DNA of 8,724 nt from JBPCPM01 sp050999155 (GCA_050999155.1 JBPCPM010000077.1:1-8724); one strand, 5' to 3'; counted from the first letter of the stretch, positions 1 through 6,247 are shown. Numbers and translations are program-made. Notes: generated by a model from the letters alone, not told the origin.

Positions 1-1
1 C

Positions 2-70
2 GTGCGAGCCGAAGCGCTGGTGCTCATTGAGCAGCGTGGTCTCATCACCCATCCGGGCGATGGCGGCTGA
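2..70 (+). CDS. C-terminal end of a probable antitoxin (5'-truncated by window edge)
   Basis: An open frame enters from the left edge and stops at TGA 68-70, giving about 22 residues that end RAEALVLIEQRGLITHPGDG plus G. It overlaps the next gene by 11 bp, which implies translational coupling. The partner downstream looks like a ParE/RelE-type toxin, and antitoxins usually come first in such operons, so an antitoxin is the likeliest identity. The visible residues are too few for a family call. The antitoxin role is inferred from context only; what is seen is the open frame, the stop and the overlap. Confidence 0.45.
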   Translation: MRAEALVLIEQRGLITHPGDGG

Positions 71-362
71 GCGACGCGTCGTTCGAGTCTCGTCAGCCTT
101 CTTCGATCAACTCGATTCGCAGCTCCGAGCTGAACGTGGTGCGGGCGGCGAGCCGTCCGCACACGACTTCGTCGTGATTGAACTGCCGGTCGTCGTGGAG
201 CGGTTCGCCATCGACTTCGAAAGCTTGCCCGAACCCCTTGAGGGCATGCCGAGCGTGCGCATGCTTCTCGCTCCGGGTCTCCTCGTCCGAGCTTTTGCTG
301 CGTTCGGAACCCTCCTGGACGACGACTCGATCGAGTTGGTCGGCATCACCATCGACGCCTGA
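60..362 (+). CDS. Putative ParE/RelE-like toxin (100 aa)
   Basis: Small protein of about 100 residues with the general layout of the RelE/ParE fold. It begins with a short strand and helix (VVRVSSAFFDQLDSQLRAE, about residues 7-25), has a central loop region, and ends in a strand-rich tail (LLVRAFAAFG, then SIELVGITIDA). Family members either cleave mRNA at the ribosome or poison gyrase; nothing here decides between them. I chose ATG 60 because it overlaps the stop of the upstream frame, as in coupled antitoxin-toxin pairs. A TTG at 27 in the same frame would add 11 residues. No clear Shine-Dalgarno sequence precedes ATG 60, which fits coupling. The match is by fold pattern rather than a strong sequence motif, so the toxin call is tentative. 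Confidence 0.45.
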   Translation: MAAERRVVRVSSAFFDQLDSQLRAERGAGGEPSAHDFVVIELPVVVERFAIDFESLPEPLEGMPSVRMLLAPGLLVRAFAAFGTLLDDDSIELVGITIDA

Positions 363-640
363 GACGAGGACGTCCCGGGAGTTCGCTGGAGCGCGACCAG
401 GGAGTCGTCGCGGTCAGCGGAGTTTGGAACGTCCTCCCGCCAGGTGCCTGATTGTGGGAATGGCGGGATTCCAACCCATGTCGGCGTCAGCCCGGCCAGC
501 GTCGGGTGTCAGGTTCCAAAGATGATGGGCCAGGAGGTTGATCCGCTTCTAGGCGAGGGTTTTTCCCCCTTCCAGCAGGGCCTTCGCTGCGCCTCGAACC
601 AGCGTGTTTCCCTTTCAGGTAACGCGATACCATCGAACCC
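363..640. other. Intergenic region without a convincing gene
   Basis: These 278 bases lie between the first toxin and the nucleotidyltransferase. Short open frames here have no recognisable product. The right end carries the likely promoter of the next gene (TACCAT at 628-633). The GGGTTTTTCCC around 560 gives only a 3-4 bp stem and is not a convincing terminator. Confidence 0.5.
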
Positions 641-641
641 G
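628..641 (+). promoter_or_regulatory. Putative -10 element for a leaderless start
   Basis: TACCAT at 628-633 fits the TANNNT pattern of actinobacterial -10 elements. Seven bases later comes GTG 641, so transcription would begin at or beside the start codon. There is no Shine-Dalgarno sequence before this GTG, consistent with leaderless initiation. No good -35 is visible. Confidence 0.4.
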
Positions 642-1396
642 TGAAGCTTGCTGGCTACCGGGGTCGGACGGGCACCGCCGGGGCGGCGGTGAGCGGAGCC
701 ACGCAGGAGCCAGCACCGCTCGATGCCGTGCTCGACGGGGCGGCGCGGCTCCAGGAGCTCGTCCCTGGCGCGGTGTTCGTCGGTGACTCGGCGGCTGCAT
801 ACCACGCCGGTCACCGCCTTTCCTTCGACCACGACCACGTCGTCGCCGACCTCGCCGCTCGCTACGACACTGTTCTCAGTACGCTCGAAGCGCTCGATGA
901 CTGGTCGACCGCCCGGGTGGCAGGCGGCAAGCTCATCCTCGGCGAACTGGCCGGGATCGAGACCGGTGTTCGCCAGATGGTCCGCCGGCGGCCGCTGGAG
1001 GTCGAGGATGTTCCCCTGGGCCACCGGGTGCTGCGGGTGCCGACGCTCGAGGAGATCCTGAGGATCAAGGCGTGGCTGGTCGTGACCCGGAACCGAACCC
1101 GCGATTACCTCGATGCCGCCGCCTTGTCGGACCGAATCGGTACCCACCGCGCCGGTCGCGTGCTTGCCGGCATCGACGAGTTCTATGCCGAGGTGAACAG
1201 GCGACCGGAGGCGGTTGCCACCCAGGTCGCCCGTCAGTTCGCCGATCCGGCGCCCAGGGACCCGTCGGTCACCTCGCGCCTGGCCTCGTACAAGCGGCTG
1301 GACCCCCGTTGGCACGACTGGGCCGCAGTCGTCGCCGCGCTGCGCCAGGTGGCGGTGGCCATGGTGGGCGGGGGCGATCCCGAGGCGGAGCCATGA
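641..1396 (+). CDS. AbiEii-type nucleotidyltransferase, probable toxin of a TA pair
   Basis: A 251-residue protein of the minimal nucleotidyltransferase superfamily, the kind often annotated AbiEii/AbiGii toxin. The catalytic signature is at about residues 48-65: GDS, a short helix with AYHAGHRLSFD, then the DHD metal-binding pair (D63, D65). Later conserved blocks are LRIKAWL (K143) and RDYLDAAAL (154-162), typical of this subgroup. Such toxins transfer nucleotides to tRNA or proteins; the target here is unknown. The canonical GG/GS pair is changed to GD-S. GTG 641 fits a leaderless promoter. GTG 689, preceded by GGGG, is an alternative that would remove 16 residues without touching the motifs. 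The next gene is an HTH protein of the type that usually accompanies this subgroup, so I infer a TA module with the toxin encoded first. Confidence 0.75.
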   Translation: MKLAGYRGRTGTAGAAVSGATQEPAPLDAVLDGAARLQELVPGAVFVGDSAAAYHAGHRLSFDHDHVVADLAARYDTVLSTLEALDDWSTARVAGGKLILGELAGIETGVRQMVRRRPLEVEDVPLGHRVLRVPTLEEILRIKAWLVVTRNRTRDYLDAAALSDRIGTHRAGRVLAGIDEFYAEVNRRPEAVATQVARQFADPAPRDPSVTSRLASYKRLDPRWHDWAAVVAALRQVAVAMVGGGDPEAEP

Positions 1397-1461
1397 CCGG
1401 CCCGGGAGGCCGGTCCAGCGGGCATTCAATGGGCCATCCCTCGAAGAGGGTGGACCAGTGA
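1393..1461 (+). CDS. Possible 22-codon coupling mini-ORF
   Basis: ATG 1393 overlaps the nucleotidyltransferase stop (ATGA, 1393-1396). Its TGA (1459-1461) overlaps the GTG start of the HTH gene (GTGA, 1458-1461). The peptide begins MTGPGGRSSGHSMGHPSKR and ends VDQ. A ribosome leaving the first gene could re-initiate here and be delivered exactly to the HTH start. It has no recognisable domain and may be only a chance frame. The double overlap is what can be seen; coupling is an inference. Confidence 0.3.
   Translation: MTGPGGRSSGHSMGHPSKRVDQ
1395..1415 (+). promoter_or_regulatory. Perfect 8-bp hairpin between the two genes
   Basis: GACCGGCC (1395-1402) and GGCCGGTC (1408-1415) pair perfectly around the loop CGGGA. 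No T-run follows, so it is not a standard intrinsic terminator. Its position just after the toxin stop, inside the mini-ORF, suits an mRNA stability or attenuation element that sets the ratio of the two gene products. Confidence 0.5.
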
Positions 1462-1907
1462 CGATCTCCTTCCGCAACGTCGAGGTCGACGAGACCGCCC
1501 CGCTCGACACCTGGCCGTTCGAGGCCATCGAGATCCTCGTCGATCGCGGCAACCTGTCGGACTGGCGCCGCCTCGTCGCCGCCCTGGCCGAGGATCCGTG
1601 GGGCCCGCTGGCCCGGACGGTGGAGGAGATCATCGCCCTCGACTGCCACTACGGCGTCGACCGGATCCTCGATCGGGTCTTGAAGCGAGAACGCGAGCGA
1701 CGCACCCTCATCGGTCGCCGTCGCTACGCCGACCACCTCCGGAGCCTGCGCCGGTCGGCGGGGCTGTCGATGCGCGAGCTGGCCGCCGCCGCCGGTACAT
1801 CCGCAGCCCGGATCTCCGACTACGAGAACGCCCGGGTGGCGCCGACCACCGACATCCTCGCCCGGATCGAGGACGTGCTGGAACGGCGCTCGGCCGATCC
1901 CAGCTAG
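1458..1907 (+). CDS. Helix-turn-helix protein, probable antitoxin of the nucleotidyltransferase
   Basis: A 149-residue protein. The N-terminal part (SFRNVEVDETAPLDTWPFEA, then LSDWRRLVAALAEDPWGPLA at about 33-52) resembles the conserved leader of HTH proteins that sit beside AbiEii-type nucleotidyltransferases in actinobacteria. A linker rich in Arg and Glu follows. The XRE-type helix-turn-helix is at about residues 90-143, with GLSMRELAAAAGTSAARISD as the core and a YENARVAP turn. The protein probably binds the operon promoter and neutralises the upstream toxin; both roles are inferred from context. GTG 1458 has a good Shine-Dalgarno sequence (GAGGG seven bases upstream) and overlaps the mini-ORF stop. 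The last codons fall inside a repeat shared with position 4863, so the original C-terminus may have been replaced. Confidence 0.75.
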   Translation: MTISFRNVEVDETAPLDTWPFEAIEILVDRGNLSDWRRLVAALAEDPWGPLARTVEEIIALDCHYGVDRILDRVLKRERERRTLIGRRRYADHLRSLRRSAGLSMRELAAAAGTSAARISDYENARVAPTTDILARIEDVLERRSADPS

Positions 1908-1974
1908 CCCCGCTAGGCGGCCGGCGAACTGCTTGGGACCTTCGAGGAACTTTCGGTTGCACCGCCTCTCGACC
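1900..1974 (+). repeat. 75-bp repeat, copy A (13E12-gene upstream sequence)
   Basis: Imperfect match to 4863-4939, roughly 75-80% identical by eye. Both copies open with CCAGCTAGCCCCGC, share the identical block TTCGAGGAACTTTCGGT (1941-1957 here), and end in CTCTCGACC. In copy B the similarity leads into the promoter of the 13E12-type gene. Here it stops before any LexA box or HNH coding sequence, so this looks like the stub of a deleted element. Its left end supplies the last codons and stop of the HTH gene. Confidence 0.75.
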
Positions 1975-2044
1975 TAGCGAGAAGGGGGTGAGTCCTGGTC
2001 GTCTGCGGTGCGATCACGGGGACGGCTCCCTGCCCAGCCTACCA

Positions 2045-2065
2045 AGTTGTCTGCAGCAAACAACT
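2045..2065 (+). promoter_or_regulatory. Candidate operator palindrome
   Basis: AGTTGT (2045-2050) and ACAACT (2060-2065) form an inverted repeat with a 9-bp spacer containing CTGCAG. It lies where the -35 region of the 2100 gene would be, a reasonable site for autorepression by the winged-helix product. The arms are short, so confidence is low. Confidence 0.35.
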
Positions 2066-2087
2066 GGCTGCTCTGGACAACACCGAA

Positions 2088-2100
2088 TAGCCTTCGGTCG
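2088..2100 (+). promoter_or_regulatory. Putative -10 element for a leaderless start
   Basis: TAGCCT at 2088-2093 matches TANNNT and is followed by six bases and then GTG 2100. No Shine-Dalgarno sequence is visible. This is the spacing expected when transcription starts on the first base of the start codon. Confidence 0.4.
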
Positions 2101-3152
2101 TGGCCCGCCGGAGTCGACTCGACCAAGTCGGCAGCTGGCTCCAAGAGGCGCTGCCACCCGGCTGGACTGCCAGTGTGACGCGCCGCGCTGCCATTGGCGG
2201 TGGGATTCGGATCACTTCGCCATCGGGCTCCAGCGCTGAGCTCGAGGTGCGGATGCTCAAGGACGCGGCACCCCGTTCGGTGACCGCCCTTGCGCTCGGC
2301 GACGGGCCGAACCTCGTCGTCGCCGACTGGGTGGGCGACCGAGCCCAGGAGATCCTTCGAGCCCGTGGTGCGGGCTTCCTCGACGCCACCGGCAACGCCG
2401 AGATCCGTCTCACCGAACCCGGCCTGTTCGTCCGCACCGAGGGGGCCAACCGCAACCCCTCGCCCGTCGCCACAAAAGGCCCGGGTCTCCGTGGGCCGAA
2501 GGCATGGGCCCTCCTTCGCACCCTGGCTGAGGTCCCGCCTCCTTTCGGCGTGCGCGAGCTCGCCGAGGCGGTCGACGTCGATGCCGGCTACGTCTCTCGC
2601 GTGCTGCGGGTGCTCGAAGACGAACTCCTCGTGACCCGCGAGCCACGAGGACCGATCACGGCCGTCGAGTGGGAAGGCGTCATCCGGCGGGCCTCGTCGA
2701 CCTACGCCCTGTTCGACGCGAACGTGTCAACAACCTGGGTCGCCACCTCGGGGCCCGAACGGCTCCTTGACGACCTGGCGGGCAAGCGCTCCGGGCGCTG
2801 GGCTGTCACTGGTTCCTTCGCCGCCGGTCGCCTCGCTCCCGTTGCTGCTCCCGAGCAGGCCGTGATCTTCGCCAACGACATCGAACACCTGGCTCGAGCC
2901 GGGCGGCTCCTGCCAGCGACGCGGGGAGCCAACGTCGTCCTCCTCGAGCCCTTCGACCCGATCGTCTTCGATCGAACGGTTACCTCCGGCAGGATCACCA
3001 ACGTGTCGGTCGCTCAGGCGGCGCTCGACTGCCTGCGTGGCAACGCCCGCATGCCCGCCGAGGGCGAGGAGTTACTGGCCTGGATGCGCAAGAACGAGCC
3101 CAGGTGGCGCACCGGAGCATTGGCCGCCCGTCACACGCGGCAGACGTCGTGA
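2100..3152 (+). CDS. AbiEi-like winged-helix protein, probable antitoxin
   Basis: A 350-residue protein. Residues 1-120 form an alpha/beta region with no domain I can name. A winged helix follows at about 127-200: GPKAWALLRTLAEV, VRELAEAVDVDAGYVSRVLR as the recognition region, and VLEDELLVTREPRGP as the wing. The C-terminal 150 residues are consistent with the effector part of large transcriptional antitoxins encoded before AbiEii/DUF1814 nucleotidyltransferases. Its stop overlaps the next gene by one base (TGATG, 3150-3154), so the two are translated together. I infer that it represses the operon and counteracts the nucleotidyltransferase. GTG 2100 is chosen for its leaderless promoter spacing. 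It could instead be a plain regulator of the neighbouring enzyme. Confidence 0.7.
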   Translation: MARRSRLDQVGSWLQEALPPGWTASVTRRAAIGGGIRITSPSGSSAELEVRMLKDAAPRSVTALALGDGPNLVVADWVGDRAQEILRARGAGFLDATGNAEIRLTEPGLFVRTEGANRNPSPVATKGPGLRGPKAWALLRTLAEVPPPFGVRELAEAVDVDAGYVSRVLRVLEDELLVTREPRGPITAVEWEGVIRRASSTYALFDANVSTTWVATSGPERLLDDLAGKRSGRWAVTGSFAAGRLAPVAAPEQAVIFANDIEHLARAGRLLPATRGANVVLLEPFDPIVFDRTVTSGRITNVSVAQAALDCLRGNARMPAEGEELLAWMRKNEPRWRTGALAARHTRQTS

Positions 3153-4000
3153 TGGCCGGCGACGCTCCGCGTATCGAGTACGTCGAGGCGCGCCGCGTGC
3201 TTCTCGACGCGCTCGACGCCCTACGCTCCCACCTCGACGCCGTCGTGCTGGTCGGCGCCCAGGCCGTCTACCTCCGAACTGCCAGCCGGATCGAGAGCTA
3301 CCAGCCGTTCACCACGGACGCCGACGTCGTAGTCGACCCCGCCCTGCTCGGCCCGATCCCACCGCTCGGTGAGGCGATGCTGGCCGGTGGGTTTGCTCTC
3401 ACCGATGAGCCGGGGATCTGGGAAGCACGGTTCATGCGCCCCGGCTTCGACGACGAGATCGTCGTGCCCGTCGATCTGATCGTGCCCGAGGAACTGGCTC
3501 CGAGGGCCGGCCGCCGCGCCGCTCGACTTCCTGGCGAGCACGGCAAGGCCACCGCCCGCAAGAGCTCCGGCCTCGCCGGCGCCGTCGTTGACAACGGACC
3601 GCTCGAACTCGTGTCGCTCGAAGGCGACGACCCACGAGCGATCATGGTGAACGTCGCCGGCTTCGGCGCCTTGCTCGTCGCCAAGCTCCATAAGCTCGGA
3701 GACCGGCTGGCCACGCCCGAGCGGCTGCACGCCAAGGATGCTGGCGACGTCTACCGCCTCTTCGACGCCATCGCACCCGACGACCTGACGACGATCCTGC
3801 AAGCGCTCCTCGAAGATCCACGGTCGACCGCCACGACGGTGAAAGCGCTGGCGTACCTCGACCAGCTCTTCATCACTCCAGCCGCCGTCGGCGTACGCCT
3901 TGCGGTCGAGGCCCTCCGAGGCATCCTTCCCGAGTCGACCGTCTCCGCAGCGATGACTGCCTACGCTGGCGAGCTGCGGCGAGCCGTTGACCGGCGGTGA
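3152..4000 (+). CDS. AbiEii/DUF1814-like nucleotidyltransferase toxin
   Basis: A 282-residue nucleotidyltransferase. The signature is clear: LVGAQAVYLRT at about 33-43 (glycine motif), TTDADVVVD at 54-62 with the metal ligands D56 and D58, and a third acidic residue D108 in VPVDLIVPEEL. Downstream AKLHKLGDR (177-185) and AKDAGDVYRL (194-203) match the lysine-rich conserved blocks of AbiEii and MenT-like toxins. Those enzymes add nucleotides to tRNA 3' ends or modify other targets; the target is not readable here. ATG 3152 overlaps the antitoxin stop. A frame open further upstream to 3104 lies inside the antitoxin gene and is not preferred. It shares fold and motif order with the enzyme at 641 but little obvious sequence, so the two look like separate acquisitions rather than a recent duplication. 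Confidence 0.8.
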   Translation: MAGDAPRIEYVEARRVLLDALDALRSHLDAVVLVGAQAVYLRTASRIESYQPFTTDADVVVDPALLGPIPPLGEAMLAGGFALTDEPGIWEARFMRPGFDDEIVVPVDLIVPEELAPRAGRRAARLPGEHGKATARKSSGLAGAVVDNGPLELVSLEGDDPRAIMVNVAGFGALLVAKLHKLGDRLATPERLHAKDAGDVYRLFDAIAPDDLTTILQALLEDPRSTATTVKALAYLDQLFITPAAVGVRLAVEALRGILPESTVSAAMTAYAGELRRAVDRR

Positions 4001-4104
4001 TCCATCAGGAGCGCACAGACCCTGGCCGCCGATTTCGTGAAGGTCGCCACCAAGGCGGAAGCCGGGGGCGCCCAGGTGATCGAGCAACCTGGCACGGGCG
4101 GCCG

Positions 4105-4254
4105 ACGTCCCCTTCCTGGGGCGGTGGTTACCAGGAGCGAACAGGTCGTGGGCGTCGCCCACCTCGGCCGGCGGGCCTCCGCGGCCCAACAGACGGCCAT
4201 GGAATGGCTCTACCCGAACCGCGCGGCCGAGGGCTGCGCCTCGGCTGCCTTCCT
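4105..4254 (+). pseudogene. Truncated 13E12-type HNH endonuclease fragment
   Basis: This piece matches the junction between DUF222 and the HNH domain of the larger gene downstream. Bases 4137-4254 equal 5916-6033 at 110 of 118 positions, and similarity continues left to about 4121, more weakly to about 4105. It encodes EQVVGVAHLGRRASAAQQTA, then MEWLYPNRAAEGCASAAFL, and breaks off before the DH of the HNH motif. The first zinc-knuckle cysteine of the paralogue is replaced here (NRAAEGC against SCAVEGC). One base seems missing near 4120 (PFLG/AVV junction). There is no start, no N-terminal domain and no catalytic core, so it cannot make a working nuclease. Bases 4001-4104 upstream encode nothing I recognise. 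Confidence 0.8.
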
Positions 4255-4256
4255 AG

Positions 4257-4373
4257 ATGGCGGGCCTTCAGGGAAAGATCGACAAGCTCGGCGCAGAGCT
4301 GCGTCGCCGAGGCGATGACCTGGATGCCGCCCGCCGGGCCGACCGCCGAGCTCAACCGGTCGCGTCCCCTCCC
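4257..4373 (+). pseudogene. Possible transposase N-terminal scrap
   Basis: Starting at ATG 4257 the frame reads MAGLQGKIDKLGAELRRRGD and continues with LDAARRADRRAQPVASPP. This is a heptad-like stretch followed by an Arg-rich and then Pro-rich turn. The layout recalls the N-terminal leader of IS66-type transposases, in which a coiled coil is followed by a basic RxxKRQ-like segment. No catalytic domain follows and I see no terminal inverted repeats. The identification is weak; a chance open frame in GC-rich DNA is a real alternative. Confidence 0.2.
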
Positions 4374-4390
4374 GTGACCGGCCGCGGCGC

Positions 4391-4742
4391 TCAGCCAGCC
4401 CGGCGGATGACGGCGTGGCCCTCGCGCACCAGCTTGGCGATGCTGCGCTTGTCCGAGAGGTTCTCGCCCACCCCGACGACGAGCTCGGCCCCGACGGCGG
4501 CAGCGAGGCGCTCGAGGGTCTCGAGGGTCGGGCGGGCCCCGCCTCCCTCCATGCGGGCGATGGCCGGCTGGGTGGTGCCCATGCGACCTGCCAGCTCGGC
4601 CTGGGTCAGACCGGCCTCGGTGCGCAGCCGGTGCACCAGGGCGCGGAACGCGCTGATCCGGGCCTCGTCCTCATAGGTGGCGCGCCTCCTCGGTGAGCGG
4701 CCGCTGTCTCTTGATGTCGTCCCAGCTCGTCCGCGTGCCCAT
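4391..4742 (-). pseudogene. higA-like: HigA-type XRE antitoxin, frameshifted
   Basis: On the minus strand, ATG 4742 has a strong AGGAGG Shine-Dalgarno sequence and encodes MGTRTSWDDIKRQRPLTEEAR, the usual leader of HigA antitoxins. Reading then hits TGA at 4673-4671. The neighbouring frame continues as ATYEDEARISAFRALVHRLR, then a complete XRE helix-turn-helix (GLTQAELAGRMGTTQPAIAR, MEGGGARPTLETLERLAAAV) to the stop at 4391. Joining the frames needs two extra bases (or one fewer) near 4680-4685 and gives about 116 residues, normal for the family. The DNA-binding domain could still be made from GTG 4636, so residual repressor activity is possible. The gene lies five bases after the stop of a toxin remnant, the standard toxin-first order of HigBA. 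Confidence 0.75.
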
Positions 4743-4747
4743 TGTCC

Positions 4748-4870
4748 TCACTCCTCCTCGTCTTCGGCCAGATGGCCTTCGGCAACGCACCGTTGCATCG
4801 CCTCTGTCGCCCGCCGGAATCTCTCGCACCTCTTGGCGCTGGGTCTTCACCAACACCGTCAGCCAGCTAG
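4748..4870 (-). pseudogene. higB-like: C-terminal remnant of a HigB/RelE-type toxin
   Basis: The minus strand encodes SWLTVLVKTQRQEVREI and then, after a one-base frame change near 4817, RRATEAMQRCVAEGHLAEDE plus EE, ending at TGA 4750-4748. The combined segment matches the C-terminal end of actinobacterial HigB toxins (LTVFRKT..., then AMQRC...GH) found directly before HigA genes. Only about 40 of the usual 100 or so residues remain. The left edge of the remnant coincides with the start of the repeat at 4863, so the 5' two thirds appear to have been replaced by the 13E12 element. It cannot encode an active toxin as it stands. Confidence 0.65.
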
Positions 4871-4939
4871 CCCCGCCTTGACGGCCGACGAAGGCGCTGG
4901 GACATTCGAGGAACTTTCGGTAGCCACGGTCTCTCGACC
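4863..4939 (+). repeat. 75-bp repeat, copy B (upstream region of the 13E12-type gene)
   Basis: Counterpart of 1900-1974, with the identical block TTCGAGGAACTTTCGGT at 4905-4921 and the shared edge CCAGCTAGCCCCGC. It begins where recognisable HigB coding sequence ends and runs up to the promoter of the DUF222/HNH gene. This is what the left part of a 13E12-type element would look like. Confidence 0.75.
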
Positions 4940-4943
4940 CTGC

Positions 4944-4965
4944 TACTCTGGGAACATACGTTCGA
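4944..4965 (+). promoter_or_regulatory. Promoter -10 with adjacent LexA (SOS) box
   Basis: TACTCT (4944-4949) fits a -10 element. It is followed directly by GGGAAC-ATAC-GTTCGA (4950-4965). The mycobacterial LexA box is TCGAAC-N4-GTTCGA; this site matches 10 of its 12 defined bases, including a perfect right half and the GAAC/GTTC core. LexA bound here would cover the transcription start. As I recall the literature, several 13E12-repeat genes of Mycobacterium tuberculosis are LexA-controlled, which supports the reading. Confidence 0.65.
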
Positions 4966-5019
4966 GGGAGACGCACTCCCCTCCCATGAAGGCCCCGAGC
5001 TCGGGATGGGCCGGAAGCT

Positions 5020-6247
5020 ATGTGCGACACCCTGGTTGAACTGCAGGAAGCGATGCGCCGGTACGCGGCGTCGTTCGATCCATCGTTGTTGGGCGGCACC
5101 GATGCCGCCGCCGTGATGGGGCTGGCGGGCGCCATCGAGCGGATGGCGGCCACCGTCAAGGGGCTGGCTGCGGCGCGTGTCTCCGATTCCGGGGTGTGGA
5201 AGGCCGGCGGTGATCGCTCGGCCGCCCACCACCTGGCCCGCACCACCGGCACGTCGGTGGGCCAGGCCGGCGAGGCCATCGAGACCGCCCGCCGGTTGGC
5301 CCGGCTGCCGGGGGTGGCCGCCGCCGCCCGCTCCGGTCAGCTCTCGGCCCAACAGGCGGCCGCCGTGGCCGGCGCATGCGGGGCCGATCCGAGTGCCGAG
5401 TCCCGGTTGCTCGAGAAGGCACGCACGTCGTCGTTGGCCGAGTTGCGCGACGAGTGCGCCCGCACCAGGGCCGCAGCGGATCCCGATCCCGAAGCCCGTC
5501 GCAAGGCCATCCACGACGGGCGCTACCTGCGCGGCCACACCGATGCCGAGGGCGCTTGGCATCTTCACATGCGGGATAACCCCGAGGTCGGGGCCGAGAT
5601 CCTCGCCGCGCTGGCGCCGATCCGCGACCGGCTCTTCAGGGCCGCCCGGGCCGAGGGCCGCCACGAGCCCGCCGAGGCCTACGCCGCCGACGCCCTGGCC
5701 GAGCTGGCTCGTGGGGGTGTCGTCGCCGATGGGCCCCGGGCCGGGAGATCCCGGGCCAAGCTCATCGCCCGGGTCGACCTGCTGGCCCTGCTGCGGGGTC
5801 GCCCCATCGAGGGAGAGGTCTGCGAGCTGGCCGGTTTCGGTCCGGTGGCCGCATCGGCCATCCGCGACCTGATCGACACGGGTGACCCGTTCTTGGCCGC
5901 GGTGATCACCCGGGGGCGAACAGGTCGTGGGCGTCGCCCACCTCGGCCGGCGAGCCTCCGCGGCCCAACAGACCGCCCTGGAATGGCTCTACCCGAGCTG
6001 CGCGGTCGAGGGCTGCGCCTCAGCCGCCTTCCTGGAGAACGACCACCGCGTCGACTGGGCCGCCAGCCACGTCACCATCCTCGACCTGCTCGACCGGCTG
6101 TGTTCGCACCATCACGACCTCAAGACCATCGACAACTGGGCGCTGGTCGACGGGCGGGGGAAACGGGCCTTCGTGCCAGTCGAGGATTCACGTCACCCCC
6201 GACATCGCCGCGCCGACTCCGCGAGCGCGGCTTGCATGTCTACATAG
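5020..6247 (+). pseudogene. 13E12-type DUF222/HNH endonuclease, broken by a one-base insertion
   Basis: ATG 5020 (GGAAG just upstream) opens a typical actinobacterial DUF222 domain of about 297 residues, from LVELQEAMRRYAASFD to ASAIRDLIDTGDPFLAAVIT. At the G5 run 5912-5916 the frame is lost. The next frame continues as EQVVGVAHLGRRASAAQQTA, the cysteine pair C-AVEG-C, ENDHRVDWAASH and LCSHHHDLKTIDNW, the HNH nuclease domain, to TAG 6245-6247. Removing one G restores a protein of about 408 residues. The paralogous fragment at 4121 has one base fewer at this point and keeps the frame, so an insertion here is well supported. Family members are presumed HNH DNA endonucleases linked to repeat mobility; their exact role is not established. 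The LexA box upstream suggests DNA-damage induction. A sequencing error in the G run is possible. Confidence 0.8.
5899..6033 (+). repeat. Segment duplicated at 4121-4254
   Basis: 135 bases here align with 134 bases at 4121-4254. The final 118 columns are ungapped with 8 differences. The single gap is at the G run that breaks the reading frame in this copy. Both copies are in the same orientation about 1.78 kb apart, so recombination between them would delete the HigBA remnant and the DUF222 part. Confidence 0.85.

Noticed and set aside
444..480. tRNA-like stretch with GGGATTCCAACCC
   Set aside because: It lacks the acceptor, D and anticodon arms, and the T-loop consensus is not met.
555..580. 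GGGTTTTTCCC as an intrinsic terminator
   Set aside because: The stem is only 3-4 bp and the T-run is in the loop, not after the stem.
509..1633. Long minus-strand open frame opposite the first nucleotidyltransferase
   Set aside because: Its sequence has no domain and shows the Arg/Gly/Pro-rich composition of antisense frames in GC-rich DNA. The plus strand carries clear catalytic motifs.
4013..4104. Open frame upstream of the HNH fragment (LAADFVKVATKAEAGG...)
   Set aside because: It gives a faint impression of a VOC/glyoxalase-like segment but is too short and lacks ligands, so it was left unassigned.
3221..4189. Minus-strand open frame of 322 codons
   Set aside because: It lies opposite the second nucleotidyltransferase, which has DAD and VDL catalytic motifs and overlaps its partner gene. 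The antisense product is unrecognisable.
4867..5664. Minus-strand open frame opposite DUF222
   Set aside because: Gly-rich low-complexity translation typical of an antisense shadow; the DUF222 frame explains the region.
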